Part shown: positions 1-6,795 of the stretch, in pieces | Position numbering within the stretch: the stretch's first letter is position 1 | How the letters are laid out: each line of letters starts with the position of its first letter | NCBI GenBank assembly: GCA_964631595.1 | Contig: CAZVXL010000002.1 | Coordinates: 1-64,000 of the forward strand | From: UMGS1312 sp964631595 | Lineage (GTDB): Bacteria; Bacillota; Clostridia; Oscillospirales; CAG-272 | Reading direction: 5' to 3' | DNA: 64,000 bases | Made by a program: the position numbers and the translations under genes | The notes under the pieces: generated by a model | Databases searched by the model: none | The model's input: only the letters and a program-made list of their open reading frames with translations | What the model was told of the DNA's origin: nothing

Positions 1-40
1 CCTTATCACTGTTAAGCCAAGGGTTTTCTCTTTTTTATCC

Positions 41-201
41 TTGACATAAAGAATTTCAAAAATCTATGTCAAACGGTTTTAGAGCCTAGGGCTATATCAA
101 AGTTTTCAAAAATATTTATGTCAAATTGCGGTGTTCTATTTTGCCGATTTTAAGAGTCAGAATCAGTACCGAAAGAGACTTTTGATTTGCTTTGACATAA
201 A
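41..201. repeat. Alternating TTGACATA repeats
   Basis: TTGACATAAA occurs at 41-50 and 192-201. Its reverse complement TTTATGTCAA occurs at 115-124, with a one-mismatch copy TCTATGTCAA at 63-72. The first two copies form an inverted pair (41-72). The segments 55-73 and 105-125 also form a direct repeat (TTCAAAAAT followed by TATGTCAAA). The elements resemble -35 boxes, but no -10 box sits at the right distance. They may be protein-binding sites or the remains of a small repeat element. Confidence 0.55.
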
Positions 202-513
202 AAATTTTTCCCGTGCTTTTTTGCTTAATCATTTTTTGCTATATAAACGAACATGGCGGAAATGCATTGTTGACTCAAATTGAACCGTATGTAACAGCAC
301 AGTTTCATTACTATTGATTCGTAAGGGGGGTTAATGCCTGCCAATATGAACCGCAAGCGACCGATCCCTCGCATCCGTACTTTCTTCATTGTCGGGTGTT
401 CCACACATGAAATGCCTTGAAATCTTTGCCACCTTCTCTCCGACGGACACTGCGACCGTTATTTTTCAATGTAGTCGTAATTTATACAGAACCATTTTCT
501 TTACGGTGGTACC

Positions 514-557
514 CACCCCTCCGCGATACCGAAGATCACGGTATTTGCCGAGGGGTG
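514..557. repeat. Inverted repeat just upstream of the dehydratase promoter
   Basis: The arms CACCCCTC (514-521) and GAGGGGTG (550-557) pair perfectly. An inner pair, ATACCG (526-531) with CGGTAT (539-544), also matches, separated from the outer arms by an unpaired bulge. The repeat ends right at the -35 box of the promoter at 558-586. It could be an operator, or the terminator of a gene left of the window read in either direction, although the following T stretches are interrupted. Confidence 0.5.
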
Positions 558-586
558 TTGCGGTTTTGCGGATTTTGTGTTATACT
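558..586 (+). promoter_or_regulatory. Sigma-A-type promoter for the UDP-sugar dehydratase gene
   Basis: A -35 box TTGCGG (558-563), a 17-base spacer and a -10 box TATACT (581-586) preceded by an extended TGT. The start codon is about 100 bases downstream. That leader contains a hairpin CGCGGC-TTA-GCCGCG at 631-645, and GCACTGCGG (603-611) could compete for its right arm. Confidence 0.6.
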
Positions 587-686
587 GAGCACTGAATTCA
601 AAGCACTGCGGATTTTGCGCGGCTGCGGCGCGCGGCTTAGCCGCGGTGCGAGAGCATAAGCTTGGCATGAGGCGAGGAGTGAAACT

Positions 687-1883
687 ATGCGTAACGCTGA
701 CAATCAAATGCGCGAGGTGGTAACGGAAGATCTGCTCGGACGCGAGCCCGTCAAGGTGGATACTGACGGGATATCGCGCTTCATTGCGGGGAAGGTCGTC
801 CTTGTGACCGGAGGCGGCGGCTCGATCGGAGGTGAGCTTTGCCGACAGATCGCAGGATATCGCCCGAAAAAGCTGATAGTGCTTGATATTTACGAGAATA
901 ACGCTTACGCCGTCGGACTGGAGCTGAAGGAGCGCTTCCCGGAACTTGATATTGCGGTGCTGATCGGATCTGTCCGCGACAGCAAACGTCTCGGGCAGGT
1001 GTTTGCGAGATACAGACCGGACATTGTCTATCATGCCGCGGCGCATAAGCACGTCCCGCTCATGGAGGACAGCCCGTGCGAGGCTGTCAAAAACAATGCC
1101 GTCGGCACATATAAGACCGCTTATGCGGCGATGATGAACGGCTGTGAGCACTTTGTGCTCATATCTACGGATAAGGCGGTGAATCCCACAAGCATGATGG
1201 GAGCATCAAAGCGCCTTTGCGAGATGATAGTGCAGTCCTTTGCCGGAATGATCGAAGACGGAAGGGCACATGAGATAATGCCGCTATGTATCCACCCCGA
1301 GGATGCCGACGGCGATGCGCGCGGGGATATCGGTGAGATAGGTACGAGATTCTCGGCTGTAAGATTCGGGAACGTGCTCGGGAGCAACGGCTCCGTCGTT
1401 CCGCGATTCAGAGAGCAGATCGCGGCGGGCGGTCCGGTAACGGTCACGCACCCCGACGTTGTCCGTTATTTCATGACCATTCCCGAGGCGGCATCCTTCG
1501 TATTGCAGGCGGGCGTGTATGCGAGCGGCGGCGAGATCTTCGTGCTTGATATGGGCGAGCCCGTCAAGATAGATACGCTTGCGAGGGATATGATACGCCT
1601 CTGCGGTCTTACACCGGACGTGGATATAAAGATAGAATATACGGGGCTTCGCGCGGGAGAAAAGCTGTACGAGGAAACGCTCATGGCAGAGGAGGGACTG
1701 AGAGCCACGCCGAATCGGTCGATCTGCATCGGCTCACCGATACCGTTCGATGCCGATGAGTTTTTCGGGCGGCTGCGTGAGATAACGGCGGCGGCGTATT
1801 GCGGCGATGAGGACAGACTGCGCTCTCTTGTCGCGGCGGCTGTCGGAACCTATCATCCCACGGGAGAGGGTATCACGGAATAA
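687..1883 (+). CDS. UDP-N-acetylglucosamine 4,6-dehydratase, CapD/FlaA1-type, soluble form
   Basis: The 398-residue product matches the catalytic domain of membrane-type nucleotide-sugar dehydratases (CapD, PglF, WbpM), which make UDP-4-keto-6-deoxy sugars for surface glycans. The NAD-binding motif TGGGGSIG is at residues 41-48. The catalytic TDK is at 161-163 and the MGASK (Met in place of Tyr) at 171-175, which is the PglF/WbpM signature. VRFGNVLGSNGSVVPRF and LRAGEKLYEE are also typical. Family members usually have four N-terminal membrane helices and about 600 residues. Here the protein begins at the linker just before the SDR domain, so it is probably cytosolic. An acidic insertion of about 25-30 residues (roughly 190-220) precedes the VRFGN motif. 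The start is supported by GAGGCGAGGAG upstream. Single-gene unit with its own promoter and terminator. Confidence 0.85.
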   Translation: MRNADNQMREVVTEDLLGREPVKVDTDGISRFIAGKVVLVTGGGGSIGGELCRQIAGYRPKKLIVLDIYENNAYAVGLELKERFPELDIAVLIGSVRDSKRLGQVFARYRPDIVYHAAAHKHVPLMEDSPCEAVKNNAVGTYKTAYAAMMNGCEHFVLISTDKAVNPTSMMGASKRLCEMIVQSFAGMIEDGRAHEIMPLCIHPEDADGDARGDIGEIGTRFSAVRFGNVLGSNGSVVPRFREQIAAGGPVTVTHPDVVRYFMTIPEAASFVLQAGVYASGGEIFVLDMGEPVKIDTLARDMIRLCGLTPDVDIKIEYTGLRAGEKLYEETLMAEEGLRATPNRSICIGSPIPFDADEFFGRLREITAAAYCGDEDRLRSLVAAAVGTYHPTGEGITE

Positions 1884-1979
1884 GTGCGGCGTATGCCGAG
1901 CGGACTCGGAGAGCGCGAGTGAGGGCGCGGATCCCACACAAACGCGCGCAGGTGACCGATAATACATACAGATCAAAGA

Positions 1980-2006
1980 CCGTCGCCCTCTGCGGCGGCC
2001 TTTTTT
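1980..2006 (+). terminator. Rho-independent terminator after the dehydratase gene
   Basis: The stem CCGTCGC (1980-1986) pairs with GCGGCGG (1992-1998) with one G-T wobble around a CCTCT loop. It is followed by CC and six T (2001-2006). Confidence 0.75.
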
Positions 2007-2069
2007 GCGCGCGGAGAGGGTCGCGCAAAGCTTAAATGAAAATTTACTTAAGAAATGCGGGCGAACCTA

Positions 2070-2098
2070 TTGCATTTCGTATTTTTCTGTGTTATACT
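2070..2098 (+). promoter_or_regulatory. Promoter of the TetR-family regulator
   Basis: -35 TTGCAT (2070-2075), 17-base spacer, -10 TATACT (2093-2098). The last base of the -10 box is the first base of the palindrome at 2098-2113, so a protein bound there would block RNA polymerase. Confidence 0.7.
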
Positions 2099-2113
2099 TG
2101 GTATATATACCAA
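2098..2113. promoter_or_regulatory. 16-base perfect palindrome, likely TetR operator
   Basis: TTGGTATATATACCAA is its own reverse complement. It overlaps the end of the -10 box and the expected transcription start, 24 bases before the regulator's GTG codon. Position and symmetry are typical of self-repressed TetR-family genes. The assignment to this regulator is inference. Confidence 0.7.
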
Positions 2114-2136
2114 AGCCTACATGAAAGGAGTCGCTT

Positions 2137-2850
2137 GTGGCATTAAGACAGCAAAGTATTGAGACCAAAGAGCGGGTGTTGTCGGTATGTGTTCGCCTGT
2201 TCCTTGAACAGGGGTATCATCAGACCACCGTCAGTCAGATATTAAAGGAAGCTGAAATATCGGCAAGCAGCTTTCAAAATATTTTCCGTTCCAAGATAGG
2301 CGTGCTCTCGGAGCTTGTCTCATTTATGTTCAACAGGCAGTTCGATGCCGCAAACTCCTTTTCCGGCATACTGCAGGTCACCTCTCCCGTGCATATATAT
2401 GCGATTGAGACCGCGATTCAGCTCACGATAGTGGAGATAAACGAGAACATACGCGATATGTACATAGAGGCTTATACCGAGCGGGAGACAATGGAACAGA
2501 TACATGAATATACTGCCGTAGAGCTCAAAAAGATATTCGGCTCGTTTTTCCCCGAATACGCGGAGCAGGATTTTTACGAGCTTGAGATAGGCACTGCCGG
2601 TATGATGCGCGGGTATATGGTCAAAAGATGTGACATTCATTTCCCGCTTGAGAAAAAGCTTGACCGCTTCCTTACGCTTGCGCTCAGTGCGTACCGTGTA
2701 TCGGAGGAGCAGGTCGCGGATATCACCGGATTTATAAAGAGCCTCGATATCCGCACTATGGCGCAGGATATACTCGATAAGCTCTTTTCGATGCTTCAAC
2801 TGCACTTCAATTTTACCCTCAGTCCAAATACGGTAGGCGACCGTATATAA
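2137..2850 (+). CDS. TetR/AcrR-family transcriptional regulator
   Basis: This 237-residue protein starts with the standard TetR N-terminal helix-turn-helix (about residues 8-60). The recognition region TVSQILKEAEISASSFQNIF fits, although the usual Y-x-Y-F before the last helix is replaced by FQNIF. The rest is an all-helical ligand and dimer domain with no assignable ligand. The start codon is GTG, preceded by AAAGGAG at 2124-2130. The gene is followed after 39 bases by the dockerin protein, with no terminator between them, so the two are probably co-transcribed. A palindrome over its promoter suggests self-repression. Which signal it senses cannot be read from the sequence. Confidence 0.88.
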   Translation: MALRQQSIETKERVLSVCVRLFLEQGYHQTTVSQILKEAEISASSFQNIFRSKIGVLSELVSFMFNRQFDAANSFSGILQVTSPVHIYAIETAIQLTIVEINENIRDMYIEAYTERETMEQIHEYTAVELKKIFGSFFPEYAEQDFYELEIGTAGMMRGYMVKRCDIHFPLEKKLDRFLTLALSAYRVSEEQVADITGFIKSLDIRTMAQDILDKLFSMLQLHFNFTLSPNTVGDRI

Positions 2851-2889
2851 ATAGATTAGCTCAGTAAGAAAATGAAAGGTGGTTTCAGA

Positions 2890-5800
2890 ATGAAAAAAAG
2901 ACTGCTGTCCATGCTTTTGGCAATGTGTCTTGTCGTAGGCATGCTACCTGTATTTACGATGAGATCCGATGCCATAATCGGTTCGATCATCAAGGCGGGC
3001 CTCACGGTCTGCAAATCGGTGGTCAACGGAACGATCCAAACGGTCAAGCATGCCGATCACTATAACGGTGATATCGGAAAGGCTGTCCTCGGACAGTTCA
3101 AAAATATCGGAGCCGATCTTACCGGTCTTGATATCGGTGAGGATTACGGCGAAGGCGGCTCCGGCGACAATCAGGTCGTCGTAAACGTCTCCATGGAGGA
3201 GGTCGAGAATCAGCTCAAGACCATAAATGCCGCTCTGGAGAAGAACGAGATCGCGATAAATCAGCTTAGCTCAACCGTAACTGCGGGCGTAAGCTCCATC
3301 TCAAAGCAGCTCAGCGAGCTGAGCAAGCAGCTTCAGGATTCGACCGATACGCTCAAGTATTATACATACTTGAACGAATTCTTCGTATTCTTCAACCAGT
3401 ATTATGAGGCACTCAGCTATTATGACAAGGCGGCGTCCTCGGTGCTTGCGAGCGATGCCAGCGATGAGCTTGTGAAAAATACCTTCGACCAGTTCTATCA
3501 TCTGGAAAACGTAGAGTACACCGGTAGCCTCCACTCTGCCGTTGAGAAGCTCGGTAAGTATCTGCGCGGAGAATATCTGACCTCCGATGCCGGCGGAGCT
3601 GTAGATGCACTCAGCCGTTACTACATTCTCGCTTACAAGCAGCAGGGTAAGAGCGAGGCTGAGGCTGAAAAGCTTGCGGCTCAGGCTACCGAGGAAATGA
3701 TCGCTCACATCTACTATGCTTACTGCATGGGCGTTCATTTCGAGGAAAGCGTCACCCTGTATCAGATCACCTATATGAAGGAGCATGATGCAAGTGAGTA
3801 CGTGACCGACTTCGGTACACGTCTCTCAAAGCAGCACCTTACCGATCAGATCAATGTTGTCATGGAGAACACACCCGTGACTGCCGGCTACATCTTTGGC
3901 GCACTGCTTGATAACTACACCATGCAGTCCTTTGATATGGCATACTGCTCGGTATATGACTACGATACACAGATTCCTCAGGTACCGAGCGGATCCTCCT
4001 ACTGGTATTCGCGTACCGTTTCCTTCGCTGATGGCTTTAAGGTAAATCCCGGAAGCTATTTCTATCTGCCCGACGCTTCCATCTGCCTGTCGTCTGATTT
4101 CAGCGAGGAGCTCAGAGAGTCCTTTGCGGGGATCTGTACCTACGCATCGTCAAGCGATCAACTGACCTTGAACGGAGCGAAGGTGTCTGTTAAGTCCTGC
4201 GATGCCGATGGCAGCAGCTGGACTAAGGATTGTCCTATCGACCTCGTTGTTTCCGGACATACTGTAAAGACCCTGAAGGTGACGGTCAATCAGATCGAGT
4301 ACACCGACCGTAAGGGCTGGGACGGCGACGGAACCGAGGACTACCCGTACCTTGTCACCAATGCTCATTTCCTTACCAGAATGAGAAATTCCGGTGCTTA
4401 TCACGTGCTTGCCGGTGATTTGGATTTCACGGGATCATTTGCTAATTTTGCCTTGTTCAGCGGCGCACACTATTCGATAAACAACTTCTTCGGCGTGTTT
4501 GACGGAAACGGTCATACCATCAAGGGTCTGGTCATCGATAATAAGTATGAGAGAAGCTTGTGCGGAGATCTGGAAGGCTGGGACAAAAGCAGTGATACAC
4601 GGAAGCAGATGTACGGTCTCGGACTTTTCGGAAACCTTTACGGAACCGTGCTTAATCTGAACATCAGGAATTTCAAGATCGATTTTAAAACGACCTTGTC
4701 CTCACACTCCGATTTCTATGCGGGCGTTATCGCGGGATACGTATGCGGCGGCGAGATCATACGCTGTAACGTATATGACAGCTCCGTAAATGTTGATGTG
4801 ACCTGCCCCGACGGCGCCAACGGATACAGCAATTACACCAATATGTTTATCGGCGGAATCGCCGGTGGCGTATTCGGCGGAAACGGCGCATCCATCACCT
4901 ACTGTACCTTTGAAGACGATCACAGCGAGGGCTATCTTTACGGTAACCTTGAGGCTACTCCCAGAGGACTTTGCCCCGGTTATACCGGTGTCGGCGGTAT
5001 TGTCGGAGTCATCGGACGAGACAGCGACAACGAGACCCGTCATGCCAGAAAATTCCCCATGCTTACGATCCCCGAAACTAACACCGGCACCGTTGATTGC
5101 TGTCAGGTCCACATGGACTGGGTTGAAGAAGACCCCCGCTTCCATTTCAAGATATATGGCGGTCAACAAAACTGGGGCGGTCTTGTCGGCAGACTGCAAA
5201 ACGGTGAGCTGAAGGACAGCTGGTACAGCGGATATTTCGAGGTTTTGGGCAGAAGCGACACCAATAGCGGAGCTACCAGGGGAAGAATAGTCGGCTCTAC
5301 CACGGATCCCGGGAAGATCACCGGAGATTTGGTGACCATCAAGTGCCCCGGTGATGATGCAAAGTGGATCAACGGACTTCGCGCTTGCGGAAGCCATGAC
5401 AACTCGGAGCTGGCTGCGAAGTATACGGAGCTGAACGAGCACTTGGATGAGGATCTTTTTGAAGATTACGTGCTGCCGGCCCGTATATGTCATGCATACA
5501 CATATGATTTCAATGTAGATCATGGCGCCCATCTTAAATCAGGTGATTATAATAATGACTTTAACAAGCTTCCCTTAAAGACCGAGTACTGTGCGGGCGA
5601 GTATATTGATCTCACGGGACTTGCACTGTATGTTCTCGGCACATACACTTATCAGAATCTCGGTCGTTCCGAGGGATTCACGTTCTCCGAGGAATCGCTT
5701 GAGCTGATCAACAATCCCCTTACCGCAGGTAAGCATAAGATCGTTGTCTATACGGGCGGAGGCGTATCCACCGAAGTCAAGTTTGAAATCAAGGTATCCG

Positions 5801-6465
5801 ATCACGTCTACTACGGAGAGACCGTGGAGGCAACCTGTACCGAGAACGGACATGACAGCTGGATCTGCCTTGATTGCGGCGATACCAAGTATGAGGAGTT
5901 CCTTGCCCACGGGCACCGTACCCTTCACTTAGTGCTTGCCGTAGATCCTACCTGTACCACAGCAGGTACGACAGGCGGAACCTATTGCCGAGACTGCGGT
6001 AAAGCCGTCGTCGAGGAGACGATACTCCCCGCACTCGGACACGATCACACCATCGAGAAGGGCTATGCCGCAACCTGTACAGAGGCGGGACTGTCCGATA
6101 AGGACTACTGTTCCGTATGCGGCGAAGTAAATTCCGAAGCAAAGGCAATCCCCGCACTCGGACACGACTACAAGGATGTTGTAACTCCTCCGACAAGCAC
6201 GGAGAAGGGCTATACCACGCATACCTGTACTGCTTGCGGAGACAGCTACGTTGACAGCTACGTCGATCCCTATGTTCTCGGCGATGCGAATGATGACGGA
6301 TTTGTTACCCTTGCCGATGTAACGCTTCTCATGAAGTATCTTGCAGGCTGGGATGTCACCATCAATGAAGTGAATTCCGATGCAAACGTAGACGGAAAGG
6401 TGAATCTTGCCGACGTAACACTTATCATGAAGTATCTTGCAAACTGGGATGTTACCTTCGGATGA
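2890..6465 (+). CDS. Large secreted protein with coiled coil, GLUG-like repeats, Ig-like domain, Cys/His repeats and C-terminal type I dockerin
   Basis: I chose the ATG at 2890 because AAAGGTGG (2876-2883) lies seven bases upstream; an ATG at 2872 has no such site. The 1191-residue product opens with a signal peptide (MKKRLLSMLLAM, hydrophobic core to about residue 25). A helical region follows with a coiled coil at about 101-155. Residues about 480-815 are Gly-rich with GLUG-like elements (GGIAGGVFGG, GGLVGRLQNG) and DGNGHTIKGL, suggesting a beta-helix. About 890-970 looks like a bacterial Ig-like domain. Four C-x-x-C-G...G-H repeats occupy about 977-1127. Two near-identical dockerin repeats end the protein (GDANDDGFVTLADVTLLMKY and SDANVDGKVNLADVTLIMKY), with Asp/Asn calcium ligands. 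No cohesin gene and no clear catalytic domain are visible, so the function is probably adhesive or carbohydrate-related. Confidence 0.85.
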   Translation: MKKRLLSMLLAMCLVVGMLPVFTMRSDAIIGSIIKAGLTVCKSVVNGTIQTVKHADHYNGDIGKAVLGQFKNIGADLTGLDIGEDYGEGGSGDNQVVVNVSMEEVENQLKTINAALEKNEIAINQLSSTVTAGVSSISKQLSELSKQLQDSTDTLKYYTYLNEFFVFFNQYYEALSYYDKAASSVLASDASDELVKNTFDQFYHLENVEYTGSLHSAVEKLGKYLRGEYLTSDAGGAVDALSRYYILAYKQQGKSEAEAEKLAAQATEEMIAHIYYAYCMGVHFEESVTLYQITYMKEHDASEYVTDFGTRLSKQHLTDQINVVMENTPVTAGYIFGALLDNYTMQSFDMAYCSVYDYDTQIPQVPSGSSYWYSRTVSFADGFKVNPGSYFYLPDASICLSSDFSEELRESFAGICTYASSSDQLTLNGAKVSVKSCDADGSSWTKDCPIDLVVSGHTVKTLKVTVNQIEYTDRKGWDGDGTEDYPYLVTNAHFLTRMRNSGAYHVLAGDLDFTGSFANFALFSGAHYSINNFFGVFDGNGHTIKGLVIDNKYERSLCGDLEGWDKSSDTRKQMYGLGLFGNLYGTVLNLNIRNFKIDFKTTLSSHSDFYAGVIAGYVCGGEIIRCNVYDSSVNVDVTCPDGANGYSNYTNMFIGGIAGGVFGGNGASITYCTFEDDHSEGYLYGNLEATPRGLCPGYTGVGGIVGVIGRDSDNETRHARKFPMLTIPETNTGTVDCCQVHMDWVEEDPRFHFKIYGGQQNWGGLVGRLQNGELKDSWYSGYFEVLGRSDTNSGATRGRIVGSTTDPGKITGDLVTIKCPGDDAKWINGLRACGSHDNSELAAKYTELNEHLDEDLFEDYVLPARICHAYTYDFNVDHGAHLKSGDYNNDFNKLPLKTEYCAGEYIDLTGLALYVLGTYTYQNLGRSEGFTFSEESLELINNPLTAGKHKIVVYTGGGVSTEVKFEIKVSDHVYYGETVEATCTENGHDSWICLDCGDTKYEEFLAHGHRTLHLVLAVDPTCTTAGTTGGTYCRDCGKAVVEETILPALGHDHTIEKGYAATCTEAGLSDKDYCSVCGEVNSEAKAIPALGHDYKDVVTPPTSTEKGYTTHTCTACGDSYVDSYVDPYVLGDANDDGFVTLADVTLLMKYLAGWDVTINEVNSDANVDGKVNLADVTLIMKYLANWDVTFG

Positions 6466-6490
6466 TGAGCAATACACACAAGTAAATGAG

Positions 6491-6522
6491 AAAAACCGAA
6501 GCCCTCGGGCTTCGGTTTTTTT
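6491..6522 (+). terminator. Rho-independent terminator after the dockerin gene
   Basis: The stem ACCGAAGCC (6495-6503) pairs perfectly with GGCTTCGGT (6508-6516) around CTCG. An A-run lies before it and seven T after it. Confidence 0.9.
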
Positions 6523-6698
6523 GTCTTTGATGTGGGGACGTTCTGTGACACGATGCGGGAAATTCGGCATGGAAAGCAATCCTCCGCGGTGCCTCGTGCC
6601 GTGGAGAGTATATCGGAATCCCCGAGAGCACCGATGCCCACACTGCCGATGGCGGTCGCGCGTGCTCCGCCTTCGGAGGGGTAATTGCCGATTTGCTA

Positions 6699-6727
6699 TT
6701 GCAATCGGACGAGATTATTGGTATAAT
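6699..6727 (+). promoter_or_regulatory. Sigma-A promoter of the amidase gene
   Basis: -35 TTGCAA (6699-6704), 17-base spacer, consensus -10 TATAAT (6722-6727). The start codon at 6796 is about 60 bases past the expected transcription start. Confidence 0.75.
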
Positions 6728-6795
6728 ATTTCGTGGCATTTTCATGAAACGTGTTGTATTTTGTCGTATTATTTACAGATTCGGAGTCATTGCAA

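Larger units (their letters stand above)
1..686. other. Non-coding stretch with repeats, a large inverted repeat and the promoter of the next gene
   Basis: No convincing gene is visible. The first 250 bases are AT-rich and carry four copies of a TTGACATA-type element in alternating orientation, listed separately. From about 330 onward base composition becomes GC-rich. A 44-base inverted repeat lies at 514-557 and the promoter of the 687 gene at 558-586. A 28-codon frame at 334-420 follows a G-rich stretch but has no recognisable product. The short frames crossing this region run into each other on both strands and look random. Confidence 0.6.
6466..6795. other. Intergenic region between the dockerin and amidase genes
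   Basis: It holds a strong terminator (6491-6522), then about 170 GC-rich bases (6523-6690) without a credible reading frame, then the amidase promoter (6699-6727) and leader. The GC-rich part contains a small hairpin CTCCG-CCTT-CGGAG near 6664-6677 and other short inverted repeats. I recognise no known RNA in it. Confidence 0.5.

Noticed and set aside
334..420. 28-codon frame behind a G-rich stretch
   Set aside because: The G-run is not a clear ribosome site and the peptide has no recognisable feature; there is no downstream partner within 250 bases.
503..525. GGTGGTACC resembling a T-box leader motif
   Set aside because: It lacks the rest of the T-box (specifier loop, terminator) and no amino-acid or synthetase gene follows; the bases are part of the inverted repeat at 514-557.
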